DNA from: Chlorella sorokiniana
Taxonomy: Eukaryota > Chlorophyta > Trebouxiophyceae > Chlorellales > Chlorellaceae
NCBI GenBank assembly: GCA_025917655.1
Contig: CP084609.1
Span: 248,001 to 312,000 of the forward strand
Direction of reading: 5' to 3'
Length of the DNA stretch: 64,000 nucleotides
The translations under genes and the position numbers were made by a program. Positions 33,886 to 44,933 of this stretch are shown piece by piece. The notes under the pieces are model-generated. The model saw only the letters and a program-made list of their open reading frames with translations, was not told the DNA's origin and searched no databases. How positions within the stretch are numbered: the stretch's first letter is position 1; the number at the start of each line of letters is the position of its first letter.

Positions 33886-36618
33886 TCAGCAACAACAGCC
33901 ATGACTACTTGACTCCTCGGAACACTCGGACGCACAGCAGCCCTCCCAGCCCGCAGCGCGCGCCTGCATAGTAGTCGAGCGCCCCCAGCGGCCGCGGCTC
34001 CCAGGGGTGAGGCGCCTCGGCGGCGCGCTGCCCCGCCCGCGCCACCAGCTGCACGCGGGCTGTGCTGCCTTTGCCGCCGCCGCCGCCGCCCTTGCCGTCG
34101 GCTTTCCCCTCCCGTTGCCCTCCAGCTGGTCGGTGACCGCGGGGTGGATCATGCCGGGGCCGGTGGTGCGGGTGTAGAGGGCGGTGTAGAGGGACACCTG
34201 TCAAAGGAGGGTGACAGCAGGGTGGGGACGGTGGGGGTGGGGTACATTGGGCGGGCAATTCAAGGGGGCGCGAAAGGGGTATGTTGCGGGGCGATGAAGG
34301 GGCTGAGGAGGAAGAGGGGGCGGCAACCTGCTTGAAATACTGATGGAGCAACTGGGAGGGAAAGCTGCCAGGGCTGCCCCCTGGTGCAAGCGTAGATGCT
34401 CACCCTGCCCTGCTGTTGATTCTTCCCCCTCCCCCAAACTCCCGGACTTTCCACCCATCGGCGCCGCACCTTGCCCGAGGCAGCCAGGCGGAAGGTGGCC
34501 AGCAGGTGGTGCACCTGGTGCCACAGCGGGTTATAGGTGCCCTGCACCACCGTCTGTGCCAGTGATTGGGGGCGGGGGAGATTGCTCAAGCGGGAGAGGG
34601 CAAGGGGGAGCTGGGGGCAAAAGGGGCGTGGGGGAGCCGAGAGGGAGGCAGGGAACAGGAACAAAAAGGTGCGATTGGATGTGTTGATAGGGCACATTGC
34701 TTGCGTGCAAGCATTTTGTTGGAACGCTAGGAGAATAGGGAAGCGAGGCGCGTGTGGGCTGGTTCGCTTGGCGCATTGCTGCCGCGGCGTGGCGCACCTG
34801 CGCGTTCAGCCCATACAGCGGCTTGCGGTCAGCACGCTCCTCCTGCGGGGCAGGGCGCAGCGTATCAGTTGACCGAGCAACCACCGCTGGTTGTTGCCTG
34901 GATGCCACTGGCCGTCGCGGCTCTCATGCTGCCGCTTGATTGGATGCATGCCCTTGAAAATGTTTTCTTTTCTCTTAAAGACTCCGCGCATCATTGCATG
35001 CATATGACACAGTCAGTAGTCACCTGGAACGTTCCAAACATGCGGTCCCACACGATAAATAGGCCGCTGAAGTTCCTGCAACACCCAAGGAGCAAGTGCT
35101 CAGCTGGCAGCCAAATCCTTTCCAAAAGCGCGCAGCGCCACCGCAGGAAAGCAACTGAATGTGTGTTGTGTGGGCTAGCATTGCTTTCACAGCTGGGATG
35201 GATGGGCAACGGAACAGCACTGGGGGCCGTTTCCCACAAGAACATGTGGCAAGGAAGGGGATGCAGGGCATGCTGGCCCCCTAGCTCTCACTTGCGGCCG
35301 TAGTTGCGGGCGTGGTGCACACGGTGGTGGCTGGGGGTCACCAGGATAAGCTCGATCGGCCACCACAGCTTGCCAATGAGCTCGGTGTGCACCCAGAACT
35401 GCAGCCAAGACCAGCAAGGCAGTGAAGGGATGTAGGCCAGGCAAGGACAAAGGCGGGGGGAGGGGGAGACAAGCAAAGGTGCAAAGGACAGCACACGAGC
35501 CCCGGCAGCACTGATGGGGCAGCAGCTGCGCGGTTCGGACAGACTTTCGAGCAGCCACAGCAGTGTCCCCGACCCATGCAATGGATGCCCCTGTATAGGC
35601 GCCTCGCCAGCACCCCTCCCTCCCTCCCCAGCCACCCACACGACACTTGCCTGCAGCAGCTGGTTGAGCTGCTTGTAGAAGAAGTAGAGGTGCGGTGGGC
35701 AGACGAGGGCCAGCGGGTGGTAAGCCATGAAGGGGAGCTGCAGCCGGGGGCAGGCAGTCAGAACATGTACAACGTCCTTATAAGGGCCAGGGCGTGCCGC
35801 GGCGAGGGGCGACAGGCATGCTGCTTCCGCTGCCAGGCGCTGCCCCCGAGATGCGCGTGCCAGCGGCGGCACCAGCAGCGGCTGGGCCCGCCAGGCGGTC
35901 ACCGTGTGCTCTCACCGTGTGCTCCAGGAAGCTGGCTCGGAAGCCGGTTGAGTAGTTGTAATCGGGGCTGGAGTGGTGCATGACGTGGGCGGACCACATG
36001 AGGTTGGCCATGTGGGCGGCGCGGTGGCCCCAGTAGAACACGAAGTCGACGTAGAGGAACGCGGCCAGGTGGACCCAGGGCGCGGTGGCGGGGGTCAGCG
36101 GCACCAGCGCGTACCGCTCGTGCAGCCACGCGTACGGCCAGATCAGCAGCGCCTTGACCAGGGCTGCAGGGGTGTTTGTGCCGGGCCGGGGGCAAGCGTG
36201 GGGTGGGCGGGTGTGATGGCAAGGAGCAAGGGAGTCGGGGCACACTGGCCTAGTTGCGCATCACGTCAGGCAAGCAGGCATCTCAAAATGCAGCGACCCG
36301 ACGCAGGGAGTAGACTGAGCACGCGTGTGATGCGAATGCAAGGGCTTCGCAAGCAAAAGAGCAAGCCCCAGCATAAGCCTGTCCCAGCAGATCCCCCAGC
36401 TGCCGCTCACCAATGTAGAGCGTGGTGAGCAGCCAGGAGGCCAGGTTGTTGATGCACTGGCGCAGGCCGTACACCTTCTTCTTCCGCATCAGGCTGGCCA
36501 GCACCTCGGCGGCCAGCATGGCGCCCCACACAGCGTTGAGCTCGCCAGTGATGTCGCGCAGCCCGGGCACCGCGCGCTCGGGGGCAAACCAGCGACGCTC
36601 AGCCGCGAGGGCCGGCAT
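33886..36618 (-). CDS. Alkylglycerol monooxygenase-like membrane hydroxylase
   Basis: A di-iron fatty acid hydroxylase/sterol desaturase superfamily protein most like AGMO (TMEM195), which cleaves ether lipids in the ER with tetrahydrobiopterin. Exons: 36618-36411 ([17 protein letters not shown]), 36163-35916 with histidine boxes WGHRAAH and [19 protein letters not shown], 35737-35651 ([14 protein letters not shown]), 35398-35292 with [18 protein letters not shown] and [10 protein letters not shown], 35075-35024 ([16 protein letters not shown]), 34842-34798 (PLYGLNAQ), 34553-34470 ([15 protein letters not shown]) and a last exon from 34197. The exact end is uncertain, a stop at 33905 or 33886 depending on one base. 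The intron after 35651 has a GC donor. An acceptor-like tract just before the ATG suggests a 5' UTR intron. Sterol C4-oxidase is less likely because of the FWVHTE and WDRMFGTF signature. Confidence 0.8.
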
Positions 36619-37089
36619 CCTGCGGGCGGGGGAGGCCGGCGAGCGGGAGGGCGCAGGGAAATGGGCAACGGTGCTGCAGGGGAGTGCAGAGGGTGAAGTG
36701 GGTACCGGGGCAGCAGCACAGACGAGCAGGCACCTCGACAGGAAAGCCTCTTTTGGGAGCGGCGGCGGCAATATGCCGCCCAGCACGGAAGCATGGCTGC
36801 CAAAGCACGCAGCGCCCGCCAATCTGCAGTCTCAAGGAGCCGAGTGGCCGACTTTGCGCGACACCCCCGACCTCTATTGCGATGGGAATTTGCAACCTAA
36901 TTTGTAGTAGGTAACAATCATCAGCGGCATTCTAACTGTGTCCATTAGGAAACTCATGTACAACAGCTGTACATATCAGTTCAATGCCCGACCGCTGTGC
37001 ATGGCCTGTTCCTGGCTGCAGACAGCTGTTATCATCGCTGCATTTATCGATGCGCATTGGCGGGGTCTGAATCGAGGGCAGCCGAAAAT
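36619..37089. other. Divergent promoter region
   Basis: About 0.47 kb between the hydroxylase (-) and the glycosyltransferase (+). The part 36900-37060 is AT-richer. No clear TATA box. Confidence 0.35.
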
Positions 37090-40000
37090 GCCACCCCTCC
37101 CAACGCGGAGACCCACGTCTGCCTCGCAGACTGGCAACGGCAGGATGCTGCAATCGGTGGCCCGCGTGAAACCCGGGCAGGCCCTCGTTTTCTGCGTCTG
37201 TGCTCTCGCCCTGTTTGCGCTAGCCCTTCAATCGGCGCCAAGGAGGGCCCAGACCGGGTGGAGCTCCTGATGTCAGGGGAGCGTAAGTTCCAAGCAACTC
37301 CGCCTCGTGTCCCGCTTCCGATGTTTGACAACCGCCGCCGCGCAACTGATCTAAGAGCCGCTGCCGCTCGACACTTTGCAGGGAGCGCGACCTGATGGCG
37401 CAGCAGCAGCAGCAGCAGCAGCAGCCGCGGATGGATGCAAACGTGCTGGAGCGGCTGCGCCGCGACGCATCGGAGTCGCGGCAGCAGCCGCTGCCGGCAG
37501 GCTTGGGTGGGCAACCATGGCGGGCATCTGCAGTCGACGCCGCCGCCAAGCCCCGCATAGCCTTCATCGTCACCACGAGCGACTCCCTGCAGCAGATCAA
37601 GATCTGGATCAGCTACCACAAGGCCATCGGCGTTTCCACCTTCTACATATTCGCTGACGGCCAGGCGGCACGCGGCGACAACGTGGCCGCGCTGCGTGCG
37701 CTGCCCGGGGTCACTGTGGTGCTTCGGGATGCCGAGCTGCGCAAGCGTCATGAAAACAGCAGGTGAGCCGCGTCGCTTCGCTGCCTGCGTTCTTGCGGCT
37801 GCCAACCTTTCACGGCCTGAGGCAGATGGGAGGCCAGCGACTTTTTGTAGTCTTTACCACTGAAAGCATCTGCCATCCCAAATGCAGCCAACCTGCATCC
37901 TTCCCACCTTGTTTAACGCTCCTTCCCCGTCGTGCCCCTCGTACCTCGCAGGATCTGGAAAGAATCGTGGCTGTCTGCTTTCTTCCACAAGCCCTGCAAC
38001 CACGAGCTGTTTGTGCTGCAGTCGCTCAACATGGAAGGTGCGCACGCGCTGCTTTCTCTCGCCTGTCCTTTTCGAGTTGGTTTGTATGGCAGGGATGGTG
38101 TGTCTGTGTGTGCATGTGTGTTTTGGGGGGTGGGGGGCATTGCTACACCTCCAATAACAAGGGAAGTGATTGGCTCCAGTCCAGAGCGCTGCACCTTCCT
38201 GCCAACATGCGCTCCCGCTTCACCCTCGCACTCGTGCTGCAACGCCTGTACCGCCTGTACCGCAGTGGGCATCGAGATGGCGCTGCGGGACGGCGTCGAC
38301 TGGCTGCTGCACGTGGACACCGACGAGCTCATCTTCCCCTCGGGCTCCCCCGCCTACTCGCTGCAGGTGGCCGGGTTGCTGGTTGCTGTGATTCGAGGAG
38401 TTTTCTTGGGGTGGTAATTCAAAGAGCTTTTGGGCGGGGGAGTGGAAGGGTGGGGGGATGAAAAGAGGCAGGGATACAAACACGCCACACGGCATGAGGT
38501 CAGCCGAGCTGGCATGACGCAGGCCTGCTGGCCCCCGCCGCCACTCCCCTCCATGATAAAGCATGCACACCATGTATTGTTGTCCCGCCTACACCTGTGC
38601 TACATGCGCCCACGCCAACTCCTCCCTCCCCCCGCTCGTTTCCGAGCAGGAGGTGCTGTCCGGCGTCCCCGGTGACGTCGACACCCTCGTCTTCCCCAAC
38701 TACGAGAGCCTGCCGGAGCGGGACGACGTGCGGCACCCCTTCCTGGAGGTGACGCTATTCAAGAAGAACTACGCCCACGTGCTGTCGGGTGGGTGGGGGG
38801 GCGTGCTGTGTCTGAGGGGACGGTGTTGTGTCTGGCGGTGGTGGTTCTTGGCAATGGCGACGGCGTTGTGTCGGCTGTTGTGGGTGGGTGGGCGCTTGGG
38901 GTATGTTGTTGGGGGAGTGGTGGGGCGGCCCAGAAGCAAGAGGTGGATGGAGCAACGGGTGTCACTGTTGTCCTGACCCGGCCTGCCCCTGTACCGCAGA
39001 CCTGTACTTCAAGTCGTACGGCGTGGTGGCGCGCGGCAACCCCAACTACTTCATTACCTACGGCAACGGCAAATCGGGTGAGTGCCCTCTTCTTGATTGT
39101 TTCTCATTTTTAACGTATTGATATTGTGTTGTTCTTGTGTTTTTATTGTTTGGATGAGTATGTCAGCCTTGCCGGGTGCGCCTGTGGCTTGCACCCCTGG
39201 CAAGCAAACAACGGTGGGCAAGGCTTGCTGGCGGCATCCTTGAAGAAGGAACAGACAAGTTTCTGCCTCGGCTTCTGCCAGTGTCGCTCATTCCCTCCCC
39301 CTTTCCCCCTGCCCGCAGCCGCGCGTGCAGAAGGGCATGCGCCCCAACGGCGCCCACCGCTGGCATTCGTACGTCAAGACGCCCAAGTGAGCATGCTGGC
39401 ACACGCAGCCCCACGCATTTTTACCTGTTCCAGACACCTTTCTTTGAGGCTTCACCAATAAGTGCATTGCTGAGCGCGCTTGCAGCCTGCAGCCCACCAC
39501 CTGCCACCTACATTCCCTTCTAAGCTGTTGCTCTTTCTTCAAAGGCTTTTCTCTCCGCCCTGCCCACTCCTTTCTTGTGCTTGTGCCGGCGCCGAGGCCT
39601 TGCGTTGCTTGCCGCCCCTGCCCGCGGAGCGCCCACCATCCCCAAACTGGCGTGCCGAGCGCCACTGCGCGCCCGTACATCGCGTCCACCATTACACACA
39701 CACACACACACCTGCTTACATCCCGCACACCCGTCACACACACACACTGGCTGTTGCGTTGCAGGGAGTGGAGTAGCGACCAGGCGGCTGTGCTGCATTA
39801 CACGTACAACCGGTTCAGGTGCGGTACAGCAGGCGGTACAATGGCAGGGCAAAGATCGAGAGGTTGGAGGTCTGCTGAGTCGCCTGCAAGGGGCCCCTTG
39901 CACCCGTTCCGCAATCGCCGTCAACCCCCTGCAGTGCCCCTGTCAACCTGGACTCCTTGCCTTCCTCCCCCACACTCCACACACTCATTTCTGCACCCTG

Positions 40001-41991
40001 TGTGCCCTGCGTGCAGCGACCTGAAATCGCGACGCGATCGCTGCGACTGCGCCCGACCGAGGAGGACGCCAAGCGCTGCTTCATCCTGCCCTTTGACCGG
40101 TGGGTGCCGGGGTTGGGGGCCTGGGCAACTAAGGAATGGCTGGGGAAGCACCAGTTGCTTTTTGGTGTGCTCCCAGCTTGGACAGCCTGCATCCAATGGC
40201 ATCTTGCTGAGGCCCGCTTGAGATAGCTGGAAGTTACCTTCCCAAGCACGGCTTGCACTTATAGTCACAAACAGCCTGTGTGTATGGACGTCACATAACA
40301 TCATTTTAATTGACGTCATGCCCCGGTCCCTCTCCGCAGCATGGCCTTCCTGGAGGCCTCGCTGCGCAACGACACCGACCTGATGGACTGGTTCAGGTGC
40401 GTACCGCTGCTGTACCGCCGATGCAATGTGCCGCACCAAGGGTTGGTGTTGTGTTTTCTGCCCTGTGCTTGTGCTGGCACAACTTCGCTGCGGGACTTGG
40501 ACCACCCCTGCAAGGAGGCTGTTCCGAAGTCCCAACACATGATTGGGGCTGCCTTCTCTGGTGCACCACTTTCGGGCCCATGCACTGGGGGTGCTCGTCG
40601 CAGAATGCTTGATTGAAGAATGCATTCATTGAAGCACTTGTCTTGCATGCCCGCAGGCAGCGGCTGGTGTGGAGCGACCCGGGCACAGTGAACGACCTGC
40701 TGAAGAAGGGGCTGTTCAGCCGCATCTACGAGCCGCAGGTGTGAAGGGGGAGGAGGCGTTCAAGCCTTTTCTGCACTGCTTGTTATAATGCCACCCTTTT
40801 TCGTTTGAGTTTAAGGAAACCTGAGTGTTTATGCTGGCTTCAGTGCGCACTGCACTGTTTTGAAACTGTGTTGCATGCTGGGTCTGTGGCGGCCTGGCAG
40901 ATGGGAGGAGCCTGCCCGGCTTGCTGTGGCCTCTGCAAAACTGCCCCCTCCCTCGCTTGCCCGTCCGCTGCTGTAGCTCATGATCCGCGGGTTCATCGGC
41001 GCAGCAGCAGGAGGAAGCGGAGGCGGAGGTGAAAGCAGAGGCTGCGAAGCTGCGGGAGCAGCTGGTGGCGGCCGAGGCCAAGGCGGCGGCCGCCATTGTC
41101 GCTGCCACTGCGCAGACGGGGGCCCAGGCGGGCGTGGGAACAGCCCTGGGCTCTGGGGCCAACTCCGCCGCCATACAGGCGGCAGTGCAGGGCGGCATCC
41201 AGCAGGCGGAGCAGCAGCAGTCTGGGGCTGACCAGTTGGTTGGGGAGCAGCAGGCTGGGGGCATGCAGCAGCAGCCCGATGAGGCGGCCGGGAGGCGGTT
41301 GTTGGTGGACTGGCGGCAACGGGGCTGCTGCCGGCCAGCAGCAGCAGGCTGACAAGGAGGCTGGCCGGGTGGAAGAGATTCAAGTGCAGCAGCTGGCCGT
41401 TATTGATGAGCCGGGCTCTGCCCAGGGGGCGCCACCGGGTCCACATCCGTCGCCGACGCAGCCGCCACAGGTGCTGCATCAGCGGCAGCAGCGCAGCAGG
41501 CCGCTTTGGCCAGCAACATCGTGCAGCAGCAGGCTGGCGGAAGCGGCGGGGGCGCGGGCGGCGCAGCAACAGCCGGCCAGGGCACTGCGCTTGGCCAGGG
41601 CGCTCAGGTCGCGGCAGGGCAGGCCGCCCAGCAAGCAACAGGGGCCCAGGCTGCCCAGCAGACTGCTCAGCAGGCTGCCCTGGGCCAAGTCGCACAAGGC
41701 ACAGCAGCCCAGGGCTCGGCAGCCCAGGGCACCGCGCTGGGTCAGGGTGGGGAGCACAGCGCGGCAGGCCAGGCTGCCCAGCAAGCAGCTCTGGGGCAAG
41801 GAGGCCAGGCAGCTGCCGGCCAGGGCACGGGCACAGCGCTGGGCCAGGGCGACCGGGCGGCGGCGGCGGCAGCCCAGGCAGCCCTGGCTGCCCAGAACGC
41901 GGCTGCGGGCGGCGCGGGCGGTGTGCTGGCCACGGTCGCAGGGGTGGATGCACGTGGCGGGGCTGGCGCGCAGCGCGAAGCGCAGCAGTGA
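37090..41991 (+). CDS. GT92/GT2-like glycosyltransferase with repeat tail
   Basis: A membrane-anchored glycosyltransferase. The ATG at 37090 gives a basic head and one anchor, ALVFCVCALALFALALQS. The catalytic exon (to 37761) has RIAFIVTTSDSLQQIKIWIS and GVSTFYIFADG. Later exons give IWKESWLSAFFHKPCNHELF, the DxD motif in WLLHVDTDELIFPSGSPAYS, EVLSGVPGDVDTLVFPNYES, LYFKSYGVVARGNPNYFITY, PNGAHRWHSYV, EWSSDQAAVLHYTYNRF and NDLLKKGLFSRIYEPQ. This order fits plant and algal GT92 / Glyco_tranf_2_4 proteins. After 40980 a coiled coil (EEAEAEVKAEAAKLREQL) leads into an Ala/Gln/Gly-repeat tail that ends at 41991. Frame changes near 37245, 41000 and 41350 need one base each. An alternative start inside exon 2 (MAQQQQ at 37395) would drop the anchor. 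The tail may belong to a separate gene. Confidence 0.7.
39690..39752 (+). repeat. CA microsatellite
   Basis: Two short ACACAC tracts in an intron of the GT92-like gene. Confidence 0.7.
41506..41991 (+). repeat. Ala/Gln/Gly-rich coding repeat
   Basis: Degenerate units of the type GQAAQQAALGQG and AAQGTALGQG run to the stop at 41991. A second, decayed copy of the same block lies at about 51130-51540. The units resemble no catalytic domain; they could form an extended or beta-helical tail. Confidence 0.75.
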
Positions 41992-42015
41992 GCCTGGCGG
42001 CGAGCCCTGGATCTT

Positions 42016-42110
42016 TGCCTAGGCTTTTGATCAGGCTTGAGAAAATACTTGGCTTTGGTGTAAAGAACGCCGCACCGAGGCTAGGACCACCTGCGCATGC
42101 TCATGCACAC
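42016..42110 (+). repeat. Direct repeat copy 1 (flanks caspase-like gene)
   Basis: The segment from CTAGGCTTTTGATCAGGC to GCGCATGCTCA matches 44377-44485 with differences. The shared core includes GAAAT/GAAAA..CTTGGC.TTGGTGT, AAGAACGCC and ACCACCTGCGCATGCTCA. The two copies are direct and about 2.36 kb apart. Confidence 0.65.
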
Positions 42111-42350
42111 GATACATTCAAGCAAAGCACCCCTACGGCATGGGAACGTCTGTATGGTCATGCTGCCAGTAAAGCTGCTGTTTTGCCTTCATCGGCTGAA
42201 ACAGTGTCTGATACTCGCAATGAGCAAGTCCCCCGCCGCTTTTCAGCTCCTTCTGCATCTAAGTCCCGTTCCTGGTGGAATGGAAAGGTGCCTGGGCTTG
42301 CTGCTGTCGCCTCGCGGGGATCGAGCAGCAGCACCGGCTGTCGTGTGACT

Positions 42351-42400
42351 CTCCTTTTCTTCTTCTTCTTCTTCACGCCCGCGCGTCTCCCACTTCTCGT
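42351..42400 (+). promoter_or_regulatory. TTC tract plus GC motif upstream of protease gene
   Basis: A CTT/TTC tract is followed by ACGCCCGCGCGTC (42375-42387) and another pyrimidine stretch, about 150 bases before the ATG of the caspase-like gene. Near-identical motifs occur upstream of two other accessory genes (52386-52401 and, inverted, 58102-58117). Confidence 0.45.
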
Positions 42401-42536
42401 TGTCTATACTCGACAGGGCCCGCAAGTCATCTTTGGTTTCCATTTGGTGCACCTACCTCGGTGTCTCGCGTACTGCATCTCCATACTATCACAGCAACCA
42501 TCTCTTTGGCCAGGTCCCCTTTTGACCTGATCGGTC

Positions 42537-43501
42537 ATGGGTCCCAAGACCGCACTTTTGGTGTATCCTGACTACACTGACAGTGGATTTTCCGAGTTGG
42601 ACGAGCTCGACGTTGATTTACATGTGAACACGCTGACCGAAGTGCTTGAACAGCGAGGCTTTACTGGCCACATCCCAGTGTTGCGAGGACGTGTGACAAA
42701 AGCCTGTTTTGAAACGGCGATTACAGGCTGTGTAGAGCAGGATCCTGAAGTGTTCTTGCTAGTTTTCTGTGGGCATGGCAATGTTTCTGGCCAGCTTGGC
42801 AGCGGTGGTGCCCTGTGTCTAAGTGATGGTACACAAATTAGTGAGAACAGCAGACGGCAGCTTATCCAGTGTTGCAATATCCCAGAAACTACTCGTTACT
42901 ACTTTGAAAATGGCACCCTCGTTGAGCTTCTGTTGATGTGCTATTCTGGGCGGCCGCCTCCAGCTCCTGTGCCTGCCACCTCTTCTTTGATTAACGATAA
43001 TGACCAGCCTGGTGCTCTCGTCGACACCAACCTCGACCTGAGCATCCCTGCCCATCCAAATTCGATAGCCATTCTTCCTTGTTTTCATGATGAAAAACGT
43101 TCACAAATGATTCTAATATGTTGATGTCCTGGTTTGCTGGTCAGGTGCAGGCAGGTACGCCATACAAGCTATTGTTTGACTCTCTTGAGAAGGAAAAGAA
43201 AAAACAAGAGCCCTGCTTGGATTCTGCGCATATCTATGTGGGAGGCATTCCCCTTGTGCCCGGCGAATCAAGTTTGTACCAAGGAACGCTTCCAAACGCA
43301 CTAGTCTGGAAGGTGAGTAGCATTGTTGTTTCTGACATTCTTGCAGCTGGATGCATGACCGACGGTTTGTGAAACCTATTGTGAGCTTGTTATCACCCTG
43401 CTGCTCTGTAGGAGTCAAAGCTGAGGTTTCAAAAAGCAAAATTGTCTCGTAAGAAGCAGATATTGCCGAACCAAGGGGACGGTGCACCAGAGGATGAATA
43501 A
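42537..43501 (+). CDS. Caspase-like (clan CD) cysteine protease
   Basis: Two exons, 42537-43312 and 43412-43501, encode about 288 residues of a caspase/metacaspase-type fold. After ATG (MGPKTALLVYPDY) the catalytic His is seen in VFLLVFCGHGN (about residue 80) and the Cys in LLLMCYSG (about residue 135), the expected spacing of an H-C dyad at the ends of two buried strands. The C-terminal part has LLFDSLEKEKKKQEPC and ends KKQILPNQGDGAPEDE. Frame is kept only if the AAAAA run near 43095 has one more A, which gives CFHDEKTFTNDSNML. There is no zinc finger or proline-rich prodomain and the DCC motif of classical metacaspases is replaced by MCYSG, so it is divergent. Substrate unknown. It lies alone between two direct repeats. 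Confidence 0.65.
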
Positions 43502-44376
43502 CAGCCCAGATGCAGCAGTACGGCGCTAGATGGCAAGACGGCGTTGCAAATACAACAAGTGGCCGATTGATTCTTGCCGCACTGCCTTCAAGTTGCAATT
43601 TGGTTTCGGACCTGCGCTGTGCGCGCTGTAGGCTTTCTTCCGAGCACTGGCTTGCCATACCCACCGTCTTTTGCACGGCTCACTCAACCCTTCTGTTTTC
43701 AAGGCCCCTCCTTGCAACTCCTGTGCTCTGGTGGAGGTGGCGGTGGTCGTATTGGCGGCAGTGGTGGTGGTGGGGAAACACGCGCGCACATGCTGGCGCT
43801 CAGCTGGTCAAGACGAAGCCCTGCTAGTGAAACATTTGGCTGGGTATGCCAGCAGGCAAGCTGCTCAGGCTGCGAGCGCTGCAGCTGGCCCCACCTGGCG
43901 GACGCACTGACTTTGCTGCGAGCATGCTCTGGGCGTGGTGCAGGAGCAGCTGTTGGTGTGGCGCAAGCAGGAGGGCATGGGCATGGGTGGGGCTGGCTGG
44001 GGGGCAGCGGGAGGGGGATGTGCCAAGACTTGTAGTGTGCAATGCCAGATGCCCATGCGATCGTCCCAAGCAGGGTTAGTGCTGAGCAGCGGTGTGCTTG
44101 GCAGCCTGAGGTGAAAACAACGTTTCTGCCTGTTCTTGCTTGAAGTCTTACACCCCGACTTTCACCTGCCCTCCAGCACTCTTCCAGACAGACCCGCACC
44201 CACAACCCCCTCCTACCGTCTCCCCCCAATCACACACACACGCCTGCAGTGCTGACCGACTTTGTGTTCCACGAGCATCAATTCTTTGTTAAGTGGTACC
44301 CAGAAGGTGGGTGCGGGTAGCAAGCTGCACAAGCCGGTATGGGTATACTGCCAAGCGTAGGAATCGCTTCTTCCCT
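43502..44376. other. Exon-like pieces, no gene model
   Basis: Plus-strand open stretches occur, for example LLVKHLAGYASRQAAQAA near 43840 and, after a good acceptor (CGCCTGCAG) at 44248, TDFVFHEHQFFVKWYPEG at 44250-44310. The latter looks protein-like but I could not connect it to a start or to other exons. It may be a remnant gene or the end of an unrecognised one. Confidence 0.25.
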
Positions 44377-44485
44377 AGGCCCTTTGCTTCCAACCAGGCT
44401 GAGCTCGAGAAATTTCTTGGCGTTGGTGTGAAGAACGCCACACCAAGAGCTAAGACCACCTGCGCATGCTCACGCCCAGCACGAT
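44377..44485 (+). repeat. Direct repeat copy 2
   Basis: Diverged second copy of 42016-42110. In this copy a frame reads AELEKFLGVGVKNATPRAKT, matching LEKILGFGVKNAAPR of copy 1, so the repeat may derive from a coding exon. The frame stays open to 44688 (GFPNQFGIFVVK). Confidence 0.6.
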
Positions 44486-44933
44486 TGCTCAAGGACATCT
44501 GCGAGCTGGCGTTTTGCTTGGTGCTGTGGACCACGCCTCCTGGTGGTGGCCCTCTGCACAAGGCCGCCGCCTTCAACACCATCACATCACTCCCGTCTGG
44601 TCTGCACAGCAGGGGCGGTGTTGGTGTTGATGAAATGAACAGCTTGGCAGGGTTCCCAAACCAGTTCGGCATATTTGTTGTGAAATGATGCATCCACTCA
44701 GCCTGGATACAAGCGACCAAATGGAAAGCTTACGCTGGATCGGCCATCCGTGTATCGCCGTGCCGAGTGCCCTGCTCTCTCCACCTCCTTCAGAAAGCGC
44801 GAGGGCTCTAAGAAATCACTGCGGCGACAGGGGGCAGTCGTCTGCACCGCATCATATGTGTGCATGCCACCCAAGCCTCATCCACCCGGTGCCTCAGCCC
44901 CTCAACTACAATAAGGAGCATCAAACCCAGTGC

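Noticed and set aside
41506-41991. Ala/Gln/Gly repeats as an antifreeze protein
   Set aside because: Composition alone is not evidence; there are no regular Thr arrays or known ice-binding motif.
42016-44485. Direct repeats as LTRs of a retroelement
   Set aside because: They are only about 100 bases, diverged and coding-like, with no reverse transcriptase or integrase between them.
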